Below, one piece after another: positions 44,869 through 52,974 of a DNA stretch of 64,000 bases. Both the position numbers and the translations under genes were made by a program. Source of the stretch: Candidatus Melainabacteria bacterium. GTDB taxonomy: Bacteria > Cyanobacteriota > Vampirovibrionia > Obscuribacterales > Obscuribacteraceae. The stretch's first letter is position 1; each line of letters begins with the position of its first letter. The notes under the pieces were generated by a model. The model was not told the origin of the DNA. It worked only from the letters and a program-made list of their open reading frames with translations, and ran no database searches. The DNA lies in the NCBI GenBank assembly GCA_016212515.1, contig JACRFZ010000008.1:1-64000 (forward strand). Reading direction: 5' to 3'.

Positions 44869-45762
44869 GTGGATAGAAACACAGGCTATTGCACAACGAA
44901 CCTGAAGGAGAAGGAAACCGGTCAGTCTTTTCCTATGGTGATTATGTATCCCTCCACGGAACAAGAAGCACCTACCAGGCTCGGTCCCTATAACATCTCT
45001 CTGGCGGTGGAAGCGGCGCCCCTGGCGGGAAACTTCCCCCTTGTCCTGATCTCCCACGGCAGCGGCGGCTCTCATCTGGTTTACCGGCAGCTAGCCAGAA
45101 CCCTGGCTGCCAGCGGCTTCATCGTCGGTATGCCGGAGCATCCTGGTAACAATCGCAACGACAATAGCCGGGACGGCACCATTGAAAACCTGGAGCGGCG
45201 CCCCGGTCACTTGAGCACGGCGCTAGATTGGTTTAGCGAAGATGAGCGCTTCTCGCCCCTGATTCGGACGGACAAGATCGCCGTGATCGGTCATTCCATG
45301 GGGGCCTACACCGCTCTGGCAGCAGCGGGGGGCGTACCCACGGCTTTCAGCAGAAACGAGCCCCTGGAAAGAAGCCGCACTCTCACTTCCATCGAAAGCG
45401 ATCCTCGCATCAAAGCGCTTGTGCTCATGGCCCCAGCCCTGGTCTGGTTCAGGCCGCAAGGGTCCCTCAATGCCGTCAATTGCCCAATTCTACTGATGGT
45501 GGGAGAAAAGGACGAAATCACACCCACCGCCTACCATGCAAAGTTGGTCCTGGAAGGGGTCCCGGAACCGAGCCGGGTCATCTTCCGCGAAATTGAAAAC
45601 GCCGGTCACTTTTCCTTCCTGAGCCCTTTCCCAAAGATAATGCAACACAGCGCAGACGGCGCGCTCTTCAAACCAGCTCAAGATCCGCCCGGATTCTGCC
45701 GCGAAAGCTTTCAGCCCATCCTGGCATCTTACATTCTGGAATTCTTTGCGAGTGTGAACTGA
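44869..45762 (+). CDS. Alpha/beta hydrolase (PAF-acetylhydrolase / dienelactone-like)
   Basis: A 297-residue alpha/beta hydrolase, related to the 20,998 product but without an evident signal peptide. Oxyanion motif L-I-S-H-G-S-G-G, nucleophile elbow V-I-G-H-S-M-G-A-Y-T, acid region V-G-E-K-D-E-I-T, and catalytic His in N-A-G-H-F-S-F-L. The start is GTG at 44869 with a GGAG about twelve bases upstream. It precedes the unknown gene at 45,809 by 46 bp. Probable esterase of unknown substrate. Confidence 0.85.
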   Translation: MDRNTGYCTTNLKEKETGQSFPMVIMYPSTEQEAPTRLGPYNISLAVEAAPLAGNFPLVLISHGSGGSHLVYRQLARTLAASGFIVGMPEHPGNNRNDNSRDGTIENLERRPGHLSTALDWFSEDERFSPLIRTDKIAVIGHSMGAYTALAAAGGVPTAFSRNEPLERSRTLTSIESDPRIKALVLMAPALVWFRPQGSLNAVNCPILLMVGEKDEITPTAYHAKLVLEGVPEPSRVIFREIENAGHFSFLSPFPKIMQHSADGALFKPAQDPPGFCRESFQPILASYILEFFASVN

Positions 45763-45808
45763 GAGAATAACAACCGACAAACTGTTGCACCGTCAACTTG
45801 CAAGCGCT

Positions 45809-46621
45809 ATGGCCGAGCGAAGATTAGAGAAGTCAGCTCTAAAGTTCGGAACCATGATGATTGACAATTGCCCTAGCTTGAATCCAACCGGGCTGCCGCA
45901 CGCCGTTTTCCTTAGACTGGAAGCTATTAGCAGTCTTGCACTCAAAGGCTCGGTAACGGTAAAGGAAAGGCGCCGACATTACGGACAGGCGAAGGAGAAG
46001 TATGTCGAGCATCAGTCAAGCTTTCAAATCACCCTAGACTCTGCCTCACAAACTTTACAATGCACTTTCGGGGGAACGCCGCATCTCGTCCCGAGAGCCG
46101 CCTTTTGCAATGGTCAGGATAGCTACGGCTTCACATTATCGAAGTTCAACCTGGCTTCTTACAATCCATACCCGGCTTACGGCAATATCATCGCCGATCT
46201 AGCCAATTTGCTCTGGAACGAGCAAATTGACCGCGAGCGATTGCTCGAGCAAATTAAAGTCGTCGGCGAAGAAGAGATTGAAGGCCTGCCCTGTTACAAA
46301 ATCTCCTATGGTCTACCCCGGACTGATAGCAACTATATCTGGTTAGACCGGGACACCCTTGCCCCAGTCAGAATTAGAGCCAAAACTCTCAAGACAAATC
46401 AGGCTTACCAGAACTCTTTTTCTTCAACTCTTCTGGAGATGCCGCCCCTGAGCTGGTTGGTATTCTGGCTTCTAATTGTGCACGACACAATTCTTTCGTT
46501 CTCAGGCAGGCGGGACCTGGTGCTCCTCCGTGCCGGCTACGACAACCTAGACGTGGAATACAGCATTAGCGAAGCCCTATTGAACAATGCGCAATCTATT
46601 AGCAACTGCACCAAAACTTGA
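45809..46621 (+). CDS. Hypothetical protein, LolA-like beta-rich
   Basis: A protein of about 270 residues. The middle (D-S-Y-G-F-T-L-S and E-E-E-I-E-G-L-P-C-Y-K-I-S-Y-G with Y-I-W-L-D-R-D-T-L-A-P-V-R-I) has the pattern of LolA/LolB-like or outer-membrane-lipoprotein-sorting folds. No signal peptide is seen. The C-terminal part has a hydrophobic helix (L-S-W-L-V-F-W-L-L-I-V). The ATG at 45809 is chosen over a TTG at 45785. No function assigned. Confidence 0.55.
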   Translation: MAERRLEKSALKFGTMMIDNCPSLNPTGLPHAVFLRLEAISSLALKGSVTVKERRRHYGQAKEKYVEHQSSFQITLDSASQTLQCTFGGTPHLVPRAAFCNGQDSYGFTLSKFNLASYNPYPAYGNIIADLANLLWNEQIDRERLLEQIKVVGEEEIEGLPCYKISYGLPRTDSNYIWLDRDTLAPVRIRAKTLKTNQAYQNSFSSTLLEMPPLSWLVFWLLIVHDTILSFSGRRDLVLLRAGYDNLDVEYSISEALLNNAQSISNCTKT

Positions 46622-46624
46622 AAG

Positions 46625-46919
46625 CAAAACTAAAAGACCACCCAGAATGAACTGCGGTGGTCTTATAGCTATCGTCTGACAGTCGCACCAGTGATTTTAG
46701 TCAAAGCGTGGACTCGATATTTCTACTGCGAGAGGTCAGCTTTCGCAAATAGCGGACTCGCTTGTTACCGTTTCCAGTCTGCGCAGACTTGATGTTTCCG
46801 CAAGGTCCCTCGGCTCAAAGTAACGAACTGATTCAGTCGTCGCTCACCGCTTATGTATTTAGAATATCGCATTTCGCAGATAGATCCAGTCCCCCGCAAA
46901 TCGTCTAATGAAAATATTT
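46625..46919 (-). ncRNA. Candidate structured RNA, copy 1
   Basis: A non-coding 295-bp element, repeated at 47,141-47,435 at about 93 percent identity with no net indels. Read on the minus strand it has a -10-like TATTCT (46,866-46,861), a body with several stem-loops (for example the self-complementary AGTCTGCGCAGACT, and GCGAG paired with CTCGC), and a final GC-rich hairpin at 46,634-46,664 followed by a T-rich tail (TTTTAGTTTT), which is a good rho-independent terminator. The predicted transcript is about 230 nt. No open frame is conserved. It does not match tmRNA, RNase P or SRP RNA signatures that I know. Inference. Confidence 0.5.
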
Positions 46920-47140
46920 GATATATACAAAACCAGCATCAGAAGCCACCCGTACCATTCGACTCAATTGTCAGAAGCTCGGCCAAGACAGCCATATTTT
47001 CACAACAAGTTTTGAACAGCTTTTATGAAATTGCCTGTGTTTGAGACAGCCGTCAAGAAGATGGCAATCTCATCACAGAGTTCGATTACAACGGCATAGG
47101 GCAGCGAGCCGATTGGCCAAAGCAACGCTGAGCGCATCCC
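46920..47140. other. Spacer between the two repeats
   Basis: No reading frame or repeat was seen in this spacer. It would carry the upstream promoter part of copy 1. Confidence 0.4.
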
Positions 47141-47435
47141 CAAAACTAAAAGACCACCCAGAATGAACTGCGGTGGTCTTAAAGCTATCGTCTGACAGTC
47201 ACACCAGTGATTTTGGTCATAGCGTGGACTCGATATTTCTATTGCGAGAGGTCAGCTTTCGCAAATAGCGGACTCGCTTGCTACCGTTTCCAGTCTGCGC
47301 AGACTTGACGTTTCTACAAGGTCCCTCGGCTCGAAGCTCCGAACTGATTCAGTCGTCGCTCACCGCTTATGTATTTAGAATAGCGCATTCCAGAGATAGA
47401 TCTAGTACCCCGGAAATTGTCTAATGAAAATATTT
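47141..47435 (-). ncRNA. Candidate structured RNA, copy 2
   Basis: Second copy of the element at 46,625, in the same orientation. Terminator hairpin at 47,150-47,180 and -10-like TATTCT at 47,382-47,377 are both conserved. Differences cluster at the upstream end and in one internal loop, while the stem-forming central part and the terminator are nearly unchanged, which suggests selection on the transcript. Confidence 0.5.
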
Positions 47436-47552
47436 CAGGCCATGAAAAGTGGCTACATTAGACAGGTCTGATAATCATCACGATTGTCAGCAGCCTGAAC
47501 CAGACCGCTATTGAGCAACACGAGCCCCGCATATACACTAGATATCCAGGGC

Positions 47553-48614
47553 TTATTTGATTCTCTGATTTTTTACTTCCAGGGCTTTCGCTTCGTCTTT
47601 GCGAGCCAGATCAATCTTGCCCATAGCTCGATAAGCTCTGGCTCTGGCACCATAGTTCTCAGACAACTCCGGTGAAAGCTCAATAGCCTCATTGAAATCC
47701 TTCAAGGCCGGGTCGAATTGCTTGAGGGCCAGATGTGCTTCACCCCGCAGCCGGAAGACATCATCATCGAAGGCGGAATCGTTTATCACTTTGTCAAAGT
47801 CGGCAATGGCTTCCTTGTAGCGATGCCACTTCATATAGAAATTACCCCGTTTCTGCACCAGGGGAATTTTCTTGGGCTTGGCCTTTATCACCTTGTTATA
47901 GCAATCGAGGGCTTGATTGTATTGCCCCAGCGCATCATAGGTTTCGGCCAGGTGCACCCAGATATCGTAGCTTTCAAGTGTCAGCGATGTAGCTTGCTGC
48001 AAGTCGGCCAGGGCTTTCTTGCGATCACCAAGGGCGTTGTAAGCCATGGCCCGATGTTCAAAATAAACGTATTCGGTTTTATCGCCGGCGATTGCTTTTG
48101 AAAAGGCGGCAATCGCATCTTTATAGTTACTGCGAGAGGCAAGGTAAACACCCCGGGCATCATTGGCAGCCGGATGAGATGGATTGAGCTTCAAAGCGGC
48201 TTCCAAATCTTTCACATAACGATTGGCAAATTCATTGGAGACGTTCATTTCGGAAATCATATAGTTGGCCTTGGCCCTGAGCAAATATGCATCGATGTTG
48301 CGAGGGTCAATGCCGATAGACTTATCGAGATCTTTGATCATGGCCTCGTAGTCTTTTTTGGCCAAATTTACAGTCGCCCGCAAGTAATAAAAACCGGCAT
48401 TGGCCGGCTGGGCGGCGATGGCTCGATCAAGCAACTTCAGGGCTTCCCCTTTCTTCTTCTCATAGAGCAACTGTTTGCATTGCTTACTGAGACTTTCCAT
48501 TGTGTCTGCAGCCGCAACAGATGGAATAGAAGCCCCGCAGAGCACCAGCAAAGCGACAGAACACAGCGCTGCCGAAGTGTTCAAAGAGATTAGTGAATTG
48601 CGATGCTGATACAC
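47553..48614 (-). CDS. Exported TPR protein, 353 aa
   Basis: A signal peptide (about residues 14-36, ending S-V-A-A-A) is followed by about eight TPRs of the P-R-N-I-D-A-Y-L-L-R-A type, including AIAAFSKAIAGDKTEY, ALDCYNKVIKAKPKKI and ALKDFNEAIELSPEL. It fills nearly the whole chain. Adjacent to the duplicated RNA-like element, which lies downstream of its stop. Probably an envelope scaffold, like the other exported TPR proteins in the window. Confidence 0.88.
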   Translation of the reverse strand: MYQHRNSLISLNTSAALCSVALLVLCGASIPSVAAADTMESLSKQCKQLLYEKKKGEALKLLDRAIAAQPANAGFYYLRATVNLAKKDYEAMIKDLDKSIGIDPRNIDAYLLRAKANYMISEMNVSNEFANRYVKDLEAALKLNPSHPAANDARGVYLASRSNYKDAIAAFSKAIAGDKTEYVYFEHRAMAYNALGDRKKALADLQQATSLTLESYDIWVHLAETYDALGQYNQALDCYNKVIKAKPKKIPLVQKRGNFYMKWHRYKEAIADFDKVINDSAFDDDVFRLRGEAHLALKQFDPALKDFNEAIELSPELSENYGARARAYRAMGKIDLARKDEAKALEVKNQRIK

Positions 48615-48715
48615 GATTGGCCCCCGAGCTTCTTCATTATCCTGCCCTGCAGCCTACAAAGCAAACGCACAAAGGCAGTACGCTAGCCCGGGAACACTGA
48701 GAGACAATGGCATTA

Positions 48716-49333
48716 TCAGCCCCTGCCGACGGTACTTGCGCAGTAGAGCCGGCTCATACACTGAAAAACGAGTCTACCCTCGTCGGAGCGGGAGAAGCGC
48801 ACATAACGCCTTTGCTCCGGGGGCGGCTCAATGATACCGCCAGGAGTGGCAAGACGATAACGCAGGAGAGAAATACCCTGAGACGAGGACCTGGGCTCAT
48901 CCACTATATCCATTGCCAGGACTGACCTTCCGTGCAGAAGGTCGTGCAAACTTTGCCAGTCTTCCAGAGCAGCGGCAGACTGAGGCAATTGATAATAGGC
49001 CCTGTCAAAATAGGCAAACGCTTCCATCTTCCACTTCTTAAACTCTTCAAAGGCCGCCTTATGTGCCGGTGCCAGTACCGAGCGCTCCACATCATCCATA
49101 GAGGCCCCCGCACTGAGGCAGTATACCGTCACATATTGCGCATCAAGGAAGCCGCCGTCACCGTTCTTTTCTGTTGCCTGATAGCGCACCACCGACTCTA
49201 CGCTTTCGCCTACCTGTAAGAGATCGGGAATGTAAGTCTTCTCATAGAAATCATTGAATGCACCGGCATGAGTGCCGTCTTTCAGGGTGACGGCGGCTAT
49301 CATCAATAGTGGCGGTATCGCATCCGGTGTCAT
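48716..49333 (-). CDS. Dimeric alpha/beta-barrel (EthD-like) protein
   Basis: A 205-residue cytosolic protein. The segments L-L-M-I-A-A-V-T-L-K-D-G, F-N-D-F-Y-E-K-T-Y-I-P-D-L-L and R-Y-Q-A-T-E-K followed by Y-V-T-V-Y-C-L fit one ferredoxin-like alpha+beta barrel repeat of EthD-like or stress-responsive proteins, which usually form dimers. A second similar half is likely (from about residue 110). Upstream on the same strand is an SRPBCC protein; these two folds often occur in small-molecule or polyketide metabolism (inference). Confidence 0.65.
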   Translation of the reverse strand: MTPDAIPPLLMIAAVTLKDGTHAGAFNDFYEKTYIPDLLQVGESVESVVRYQATEKNGDGGFLDAQYVTVYCLSAGASMDDVERSVLAPAHKAAFEEFKKWKMEAFAYFDRAYYQLPQSAAALEDWQSLHDLLHGRSVLAMDIVDEPRSSSQGISLLRYRLATPGGIIEPPPEQRRYVRFSRSDEGRLVFQCMSRLYCASTVGRG

Positions 49334-49410
49334 TGCATTTTCCTTATCACAACATGCTTATCCAAATCGGTTTCCAATTGTCCGGTGAACTCCTTCGCTT
49401 GCCGATGGGC

Positions 49411-49887
49411 TCAAATATCTCCGCGCACGGCAATCAAAAGCCGTTCCGTTTGATCGCACAATCCTCTGGCATGATTTTCCCCCACCGTGCGCGACCAAAA
49501 GGCAGCGAGCGGACCATCTATTTCGATGGATACCTTGATGAGAGTCTCTTTACCGACCGGCGTAAAAGAATGGGTAGTATACATTTCGGCCATGAAGAGA
49601 CGGCAGACATCACTGTACAAATGGGGCGGCTCGAAACGCAAGATTTTCATCTTCAGGGGCGGTCCCTTGAAAGGCTTGAGGGTGAAGGTAACGCCGGGCT
49701 CGGGCGGTTGATCGATCTTTATCGAGGCAATGCGGTCATCGACCGTGGGCCATTTATCAATCTGAGCCAACACTTCCCACAAGCTGGCAGCAGTCAACTC
49801 CGTTTGATACTCGAAAGTAAAATGCCAATCAGCATCGGTGTGATCGTGGCCTTTATAGAAGTAATTCCGCTTGAACCTGTTTTTCAT
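49411..49887 (-). CDS. SRPBCC (polyketide cyclase/dehydrase-like) protein
   Basis: A 158-residue START/Bet v 1-like protein. Typical features are the strand W-H-F-T-F-E-Y-Q-T-E, the helix A-A-S-L-W-E-V-L-A-Q-I-D-K-W-P, and later strands with L-K-P-F-K-G-P-P-L-K-M-K and V-G-K-E-T-L-I-K-V-S-I-E. These proteins bind hydrophobic small molecules in a deep cavity. It precedes the EthD-like gene by 77 bp. The substrate is unknown. Confidence 0.8.
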   Translation of the reverse strand: MKNRFKRNYFYKGHDHTDADWHFTFEYQTELTAASLWEVLAQIDKWPTVDDRIASIKIDQPPEPGVTFTLKPFKGPPLKMKILRFEPPHLYSDVCRLFMAEMYTTHSFTPVGKETLIKVSIEIDGPLAAFWSRTVGENHARGLCDQTERLLIAVRGDI

Positions 49888-49954
49888 AACTACTTGCGGC
49901 GCGCCTTCCTTCTTCCCTTTATACCGACGGTGCGGTACCGACGGCAGATAGTGC

Positions 49955-50380
49955 TCACTTGGCCAGGTCTACGCGCTCGGTCTTAGTATCCGGCTTGTAA
50001 GCCTGACCGAAACGTTTGAGCATGAAGGATCCTTTGGCCGGCTTTTGCTCCCGCAAAATCGGCTCAATGACCTCGGCCAGCTTGTTGGCTTCCTGCCCAT
50101 AAAATGTGAGGCGGCAGAAGCCGTTCCCAAATTGCCGACCACCAAATTCGCCGACCTTCTTATCAAGTACGGCTTTACTAAGGGACTTCTCAATGGCCTG
50201 ATAGCTCTGCCTTTCCTCGTCCGAGCCGTAAGCATTATCTTTGAGCTTCAGGTGAGCCTCCACCATCTGCTCTTTCATATGCTGTTGCAGCTTTTCTTCC
50301 ACTGGGGTCTGCACAGTCACACAACCAGCCTGAAGCAGCACTATTGCCATACTGGCCAGGGAGGCAACCAGGGTTCTCAT
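49955..50380 (-). CDS. Putative lipoprotein, 141 aa
   Basis: The N-terminus has a hydrophobic signal sequence ending L-L-Q-A-G-C (residues 15-20), a lipobox in which Cys20 would be lipidated, although Gln at the -3 position is not ideal. The mature part is a small alpha/beta domain with a Cys and basic residues (G-F-C-R-L-T-F-Y-G-Q-E-A-N-K-L-A). No family was recognised. It would be anchored in the membrane facing the periplasm. Confidence 0.65.
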   Translation of the reverse strand: MRTLVASLASMAIVLLQAGCVTVQTPVEEKLQQHMKEQMVEAHLKLKDNAYGSDEERQSYQAIEKSLSKAVLDKKVGEFGGRQFGNGFCRLTFYGQEANKLAEVIEPILREQKPAKGSFMLKRFGQAYKPDTKTERVDLAK

Positions 50381-50525
50381 GCTTATCAGCGCTCCAATCG
50401 ACAGATTATTGCCAAAGCCAGGGATGTCTCATCGACACGGTAGCTAGTTTAAACCAGCCCATGCCTTTATGCAGCAAATTTATACCGATTCCACCTCGAG
50501 CAAACTGCCGGGTCATCAGGCAGCA

Positions 50526-51098
50526 CTACTCTTCACAAGTGGGCGCCCTCATTACCGAGACGAATTTGCTATTCCACTGCTCACGCCCTACAAACTTGCC
50601 GACGCGAAAATTATGAGAGTAGATCTTGCCGTCTTCTCCGACAACACCTACATTACGCCCATTGGGATCCATGGAAGTAAATAACAAATCACCGGGTCTT
50701 AGCTTAGTGTCCGCCTTGTATTCACTTTCTTGCCAGTTACGATCGGCCAGTTGTTTGTGCAAATCAGGTATGGCCATTGTCTGCCGCACATCTGCGCCGA
50801 CCGCCTTGAGCAAGGTACTGACCGACGAGGCGGAAGAGAGTCCATGGTCAGCCGGAATGCCCAGATTATTCCCTTCCATGGCTTTAGCAGCTTGAGCGAG
50901 AGTCTGCGGAATATCATTAGAGGACATGGCAGGCATGATGCCCTTCTCAACCAGTTGACTACTGACGTTCTTCAAGGTGGCACCGGCTTCATCACTAAAT
51001 GAACGCTCCGGTCGAGCAAGGTCTACCTGAAGATTCTCGGTTACCTGGGCCGGATTTGCTGGCACTTCTCTCTTGACGTCACCCTCTAGCTCAGCCAT
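50526..51098 (-). CDS. Degenerate NlpC/P60-like protein
   Basis: A 190-residue protein without signal peptide. The C-terminal half (about residues 85-180) has the NlpC/P60 layout: helix G-L-S-S-A-S-S-V-S-T-L-L-K, then L-R-P-G-D-L-L-F, then N-V-G-V-V-G-E-D-G-K-I-Y. In active cysteine peptidases the helix has a Cys where Ser89 stands, and the strand has a His where Asn149 stands. Both are substituted here, so peptidase activity is unlikely; a binding or regulatory role is inferred. The N-terminal half is hydrophilic and unrecognised. Confidence 0.65.
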   Translation of the reverse strand: MAELEGDVKREVPANPAQVTENLQVDLARPERSFSDEAGATLKNVSSQLVEKGIMPAMSSNDIPQTLAQAAKAMEGNNLGIPADHGLSSASSVSTLLKAVGADVRQTMAIPDLHKQLADRNWQESEYKADTKLRPGDLLFTSMDPNGRNVGVVGEDGKIYSHNFRVGKFVGREQWNSKFVSVMRAPTCEE

Positions 51099-51246
51099 CG
51101 CTTAAACCTCTCTTGACAAGTTTTCATTGGTCGCACTTTTGCTATATTCCACCATCCGCTCCGGAGCAAACCTTGAAGCAAGCCAAGCCCGATGGTGCTA
51201 CGGCGGTGCTAATATGGATTTATAGCAGCGAGGTCAAACCGAAGAA

Positions 51247-52971
51247 ATGAGATTGCGCCGGACCTTTTTGACTATATTGTCTTTGCTGGCGCTTCTTACT
51301 ACCTCGGGCTCCCGGGCATGCCGGGCTAAACATGAGTTCGAAGAAAGCGGCGACACTTTCAGTCGCTACAATAACCATGCCGATCCGGACGCACCCACAT
51401 TGAGGCATTCCAAGCCGGGTGAGCCCTATATTCTCACCATCGGTTTTGCAGAAGATGCCGAGGAGTTCACACAGAAAATTCTCAAATCTCTCAAGGCGAA
51501 AAATCACCTGACCAGTGTGAAGAAAGAGGGACCGGCCAATGTCGTAAGCGATCTGACCACAAAAGAAACTTTCAAGATCTTGCCGAATCGACAAGGAAAG
51601 CGCACCGCCAGCAGTGTCACGCCGGAATTTTTGGCTGAGATTTTTCCCAACAATAGCACCATTTTGTTTACACTCTCCAATGAATATGAGAAGCAAAGAA
51701 AATGGCAAAAAGCCCTGGACCTTTATCAGAAGGCCTTCAAACTGCAATACGGAGAGCAACTGGCCAGTCGTAATCCCGGCCCCACAGAGCGCGCTATACA
51801 GGGTAACTACTACGCCAACTGTGCTTACTTCGAGCTCAATTTACAAAATCGGCAAGCAGCTCTCGAACACTTGAGCCAGGCCATCAAACTGAGACCCGAG
51901 CAAATAGCCAATTATCGCAATCGCGCCAATCTGTACATGAAACTCGGTCAATTCGATGCGGCTAAGGCCGACAAACAGAAGGTGCTGGAATTGACGAGAC
52001 AAAATCAGGACAGAAAGGGATCACCGGCTGCTGCCATCGACGAAGCCAACGAGCCGCTCGGGCAAGTGAAACGCGGCGCCTACGAACAAGCCATTGAGAC
52101 CTGCACCAAGATCATAGCCCACGATCCAAAATACAAAAAAGCTTACTTCGCCCGCCTGCTGGCCAAGGTGCATACCGGCGACTACAAGGGCGCCGTGGAG
52201 GACGGAAGCAAGCTGGCCGAACTAAATAATAACAATGCCAATGTCATGCGGCTGGTGAAAGAGCTAAAGATGCTCCTCAAAGAGGGACCCCCGCCCTACG
52301 GTGACTTGAGCATTCTCGATGAACCGCCGCCGGTATTATTTACCAGATTAAACGGACTGAAAGCCTATTCCATGCCCATGTCCAAGTACGCCCGCCAACA
52401 TAAAGGAGACGCCCGAGTCTATGATGCCCTGGCAGTGCGCTACTGGAAGGCTGGTCAACTCAAGGAAGCGGACGATCAGGTAAACAAAATGCTGCACATG
52501 GACCGAGCGGATCTCTGTGTTTTGAGGCAGAAAACTCAAACCGCCGAAGCCCTGGGCAATTGGAAAGAGACCCGCGAAGCCTGCGACCTCTACTTGAAAG
52601 AAATGGGCGAGAACCCGGAAGCCTTCCTCAACATTGACCTTCTTCAATCAGTTTACTCGACCCGCAAACGAGCTAACGCAGAATTGAGAAATTATGGAAA
52701 AGCCATCGAAGATTGCAACATGCTACTCAAGATGGAGCCTGACTCAGCCGAAGTCTATCGCGACCGGGCCGACTACTATATGAAAATCAATAACTTCGCA
52801 CAAGCAGTGAAAGACTACAGCCAATCAATAAAATTCGATGACACGAAGACAAGCTCGAATTACTTAATGAGAGCCACCGCCTACGACAAGTTAAAGCAAT
52901 CCTCTCTAGCTGCCGCCGATCGCGAAACGGCTCGCAAGCTAGATTTAGGTCTGAAGAGAAGCGGCAAGTAA
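51247..52971 (+). CDS. Exported TPR protein, 574 aa
   Basis: A signal peptide (about residues 5-22, L-T-I-L-S-L-L-A-L-L-T-T-S-G) is followed by a unique region to about residue 140 and then TPRs: ALDLYQKAFKLQY, ALEHLSQAIKLRPEQ, AIETCTKIIAHDPKYK, AVKDYSQSIKFDDTK. A Pro-rich stretch separates two repeat blocks. It converges with the TPR gene at 52,975 with only three bases between stops. Confidence 0.85.
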   Translation: MRLRRTFLTILSLLALLTTSGSRACRAKHEFEESGDTFSRYNNHADPDAPTLRHSKPGEPYILTIGFAEDAEEFTQKILKSLKAKNHLTSVKKEGPANVVSDLTTKETFKILPNRQGKRTASSVTPEFLAEIFPNNSTILFTLSNEYEKQRKWQKALDLYQKAFKLQYGEQLASRNPGPTERAIQGNYYANCAYFELNLQNRQAALEHLSQAIKLRPEQIANYRNRANLYMKLGQFDAAKADKQKVLELTRQNQDRKGSPAAAIDEANEPLGQVKRGAYEQAIETCTKIIAHDPKYKKAYFARLLAKVHTGDYKGAVEDGSKLAELNNNNANVMRLVKELKMLLKEGPPPYGDLSILDEPPPVLFTRLNGLKAYSMPMSKYARQHKGDARVYDALAVRYWKAGQLKEADDQVNKMLHMDRADLCVLRQKTQTAEALGNWKETREACDLYLKEMGENPEAFLNIDLLQSVYSTRKRANAELRNYGKAIEDCNMLLKMEPDSAEVYRDRADYYMKINNFAQAVKDYSQSIKFDDTKTSSNYLMRATAYDKLKQSSLAAADRETARKLDLGLKRSGK

Positions 52972-52974
52972 CGT

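Larger units (their letters stand above)
46625..47435. repeat. Two direct 295-bp repeats with a 221-bp spacer
   Basis: Copies at 46,625-46,919 and 47,141-47,435 align with a constant 516-base offset. I count about 20 substitutions in 295 positions by eye. The boundaries are sharp, from CAAAACTAAAAGACC to GTCTAATGAAAATATTT. The spacer and the right flank are unrelated to each other. Confidence 0.9.

Noticed and set aside
46625..47435. The two long repeats as a CRISPR array or insertion sequence
   Set aside because: There are only two copies, 295 bp long, no transposase gene, no terminal inverted repeats and no target duplication visible.
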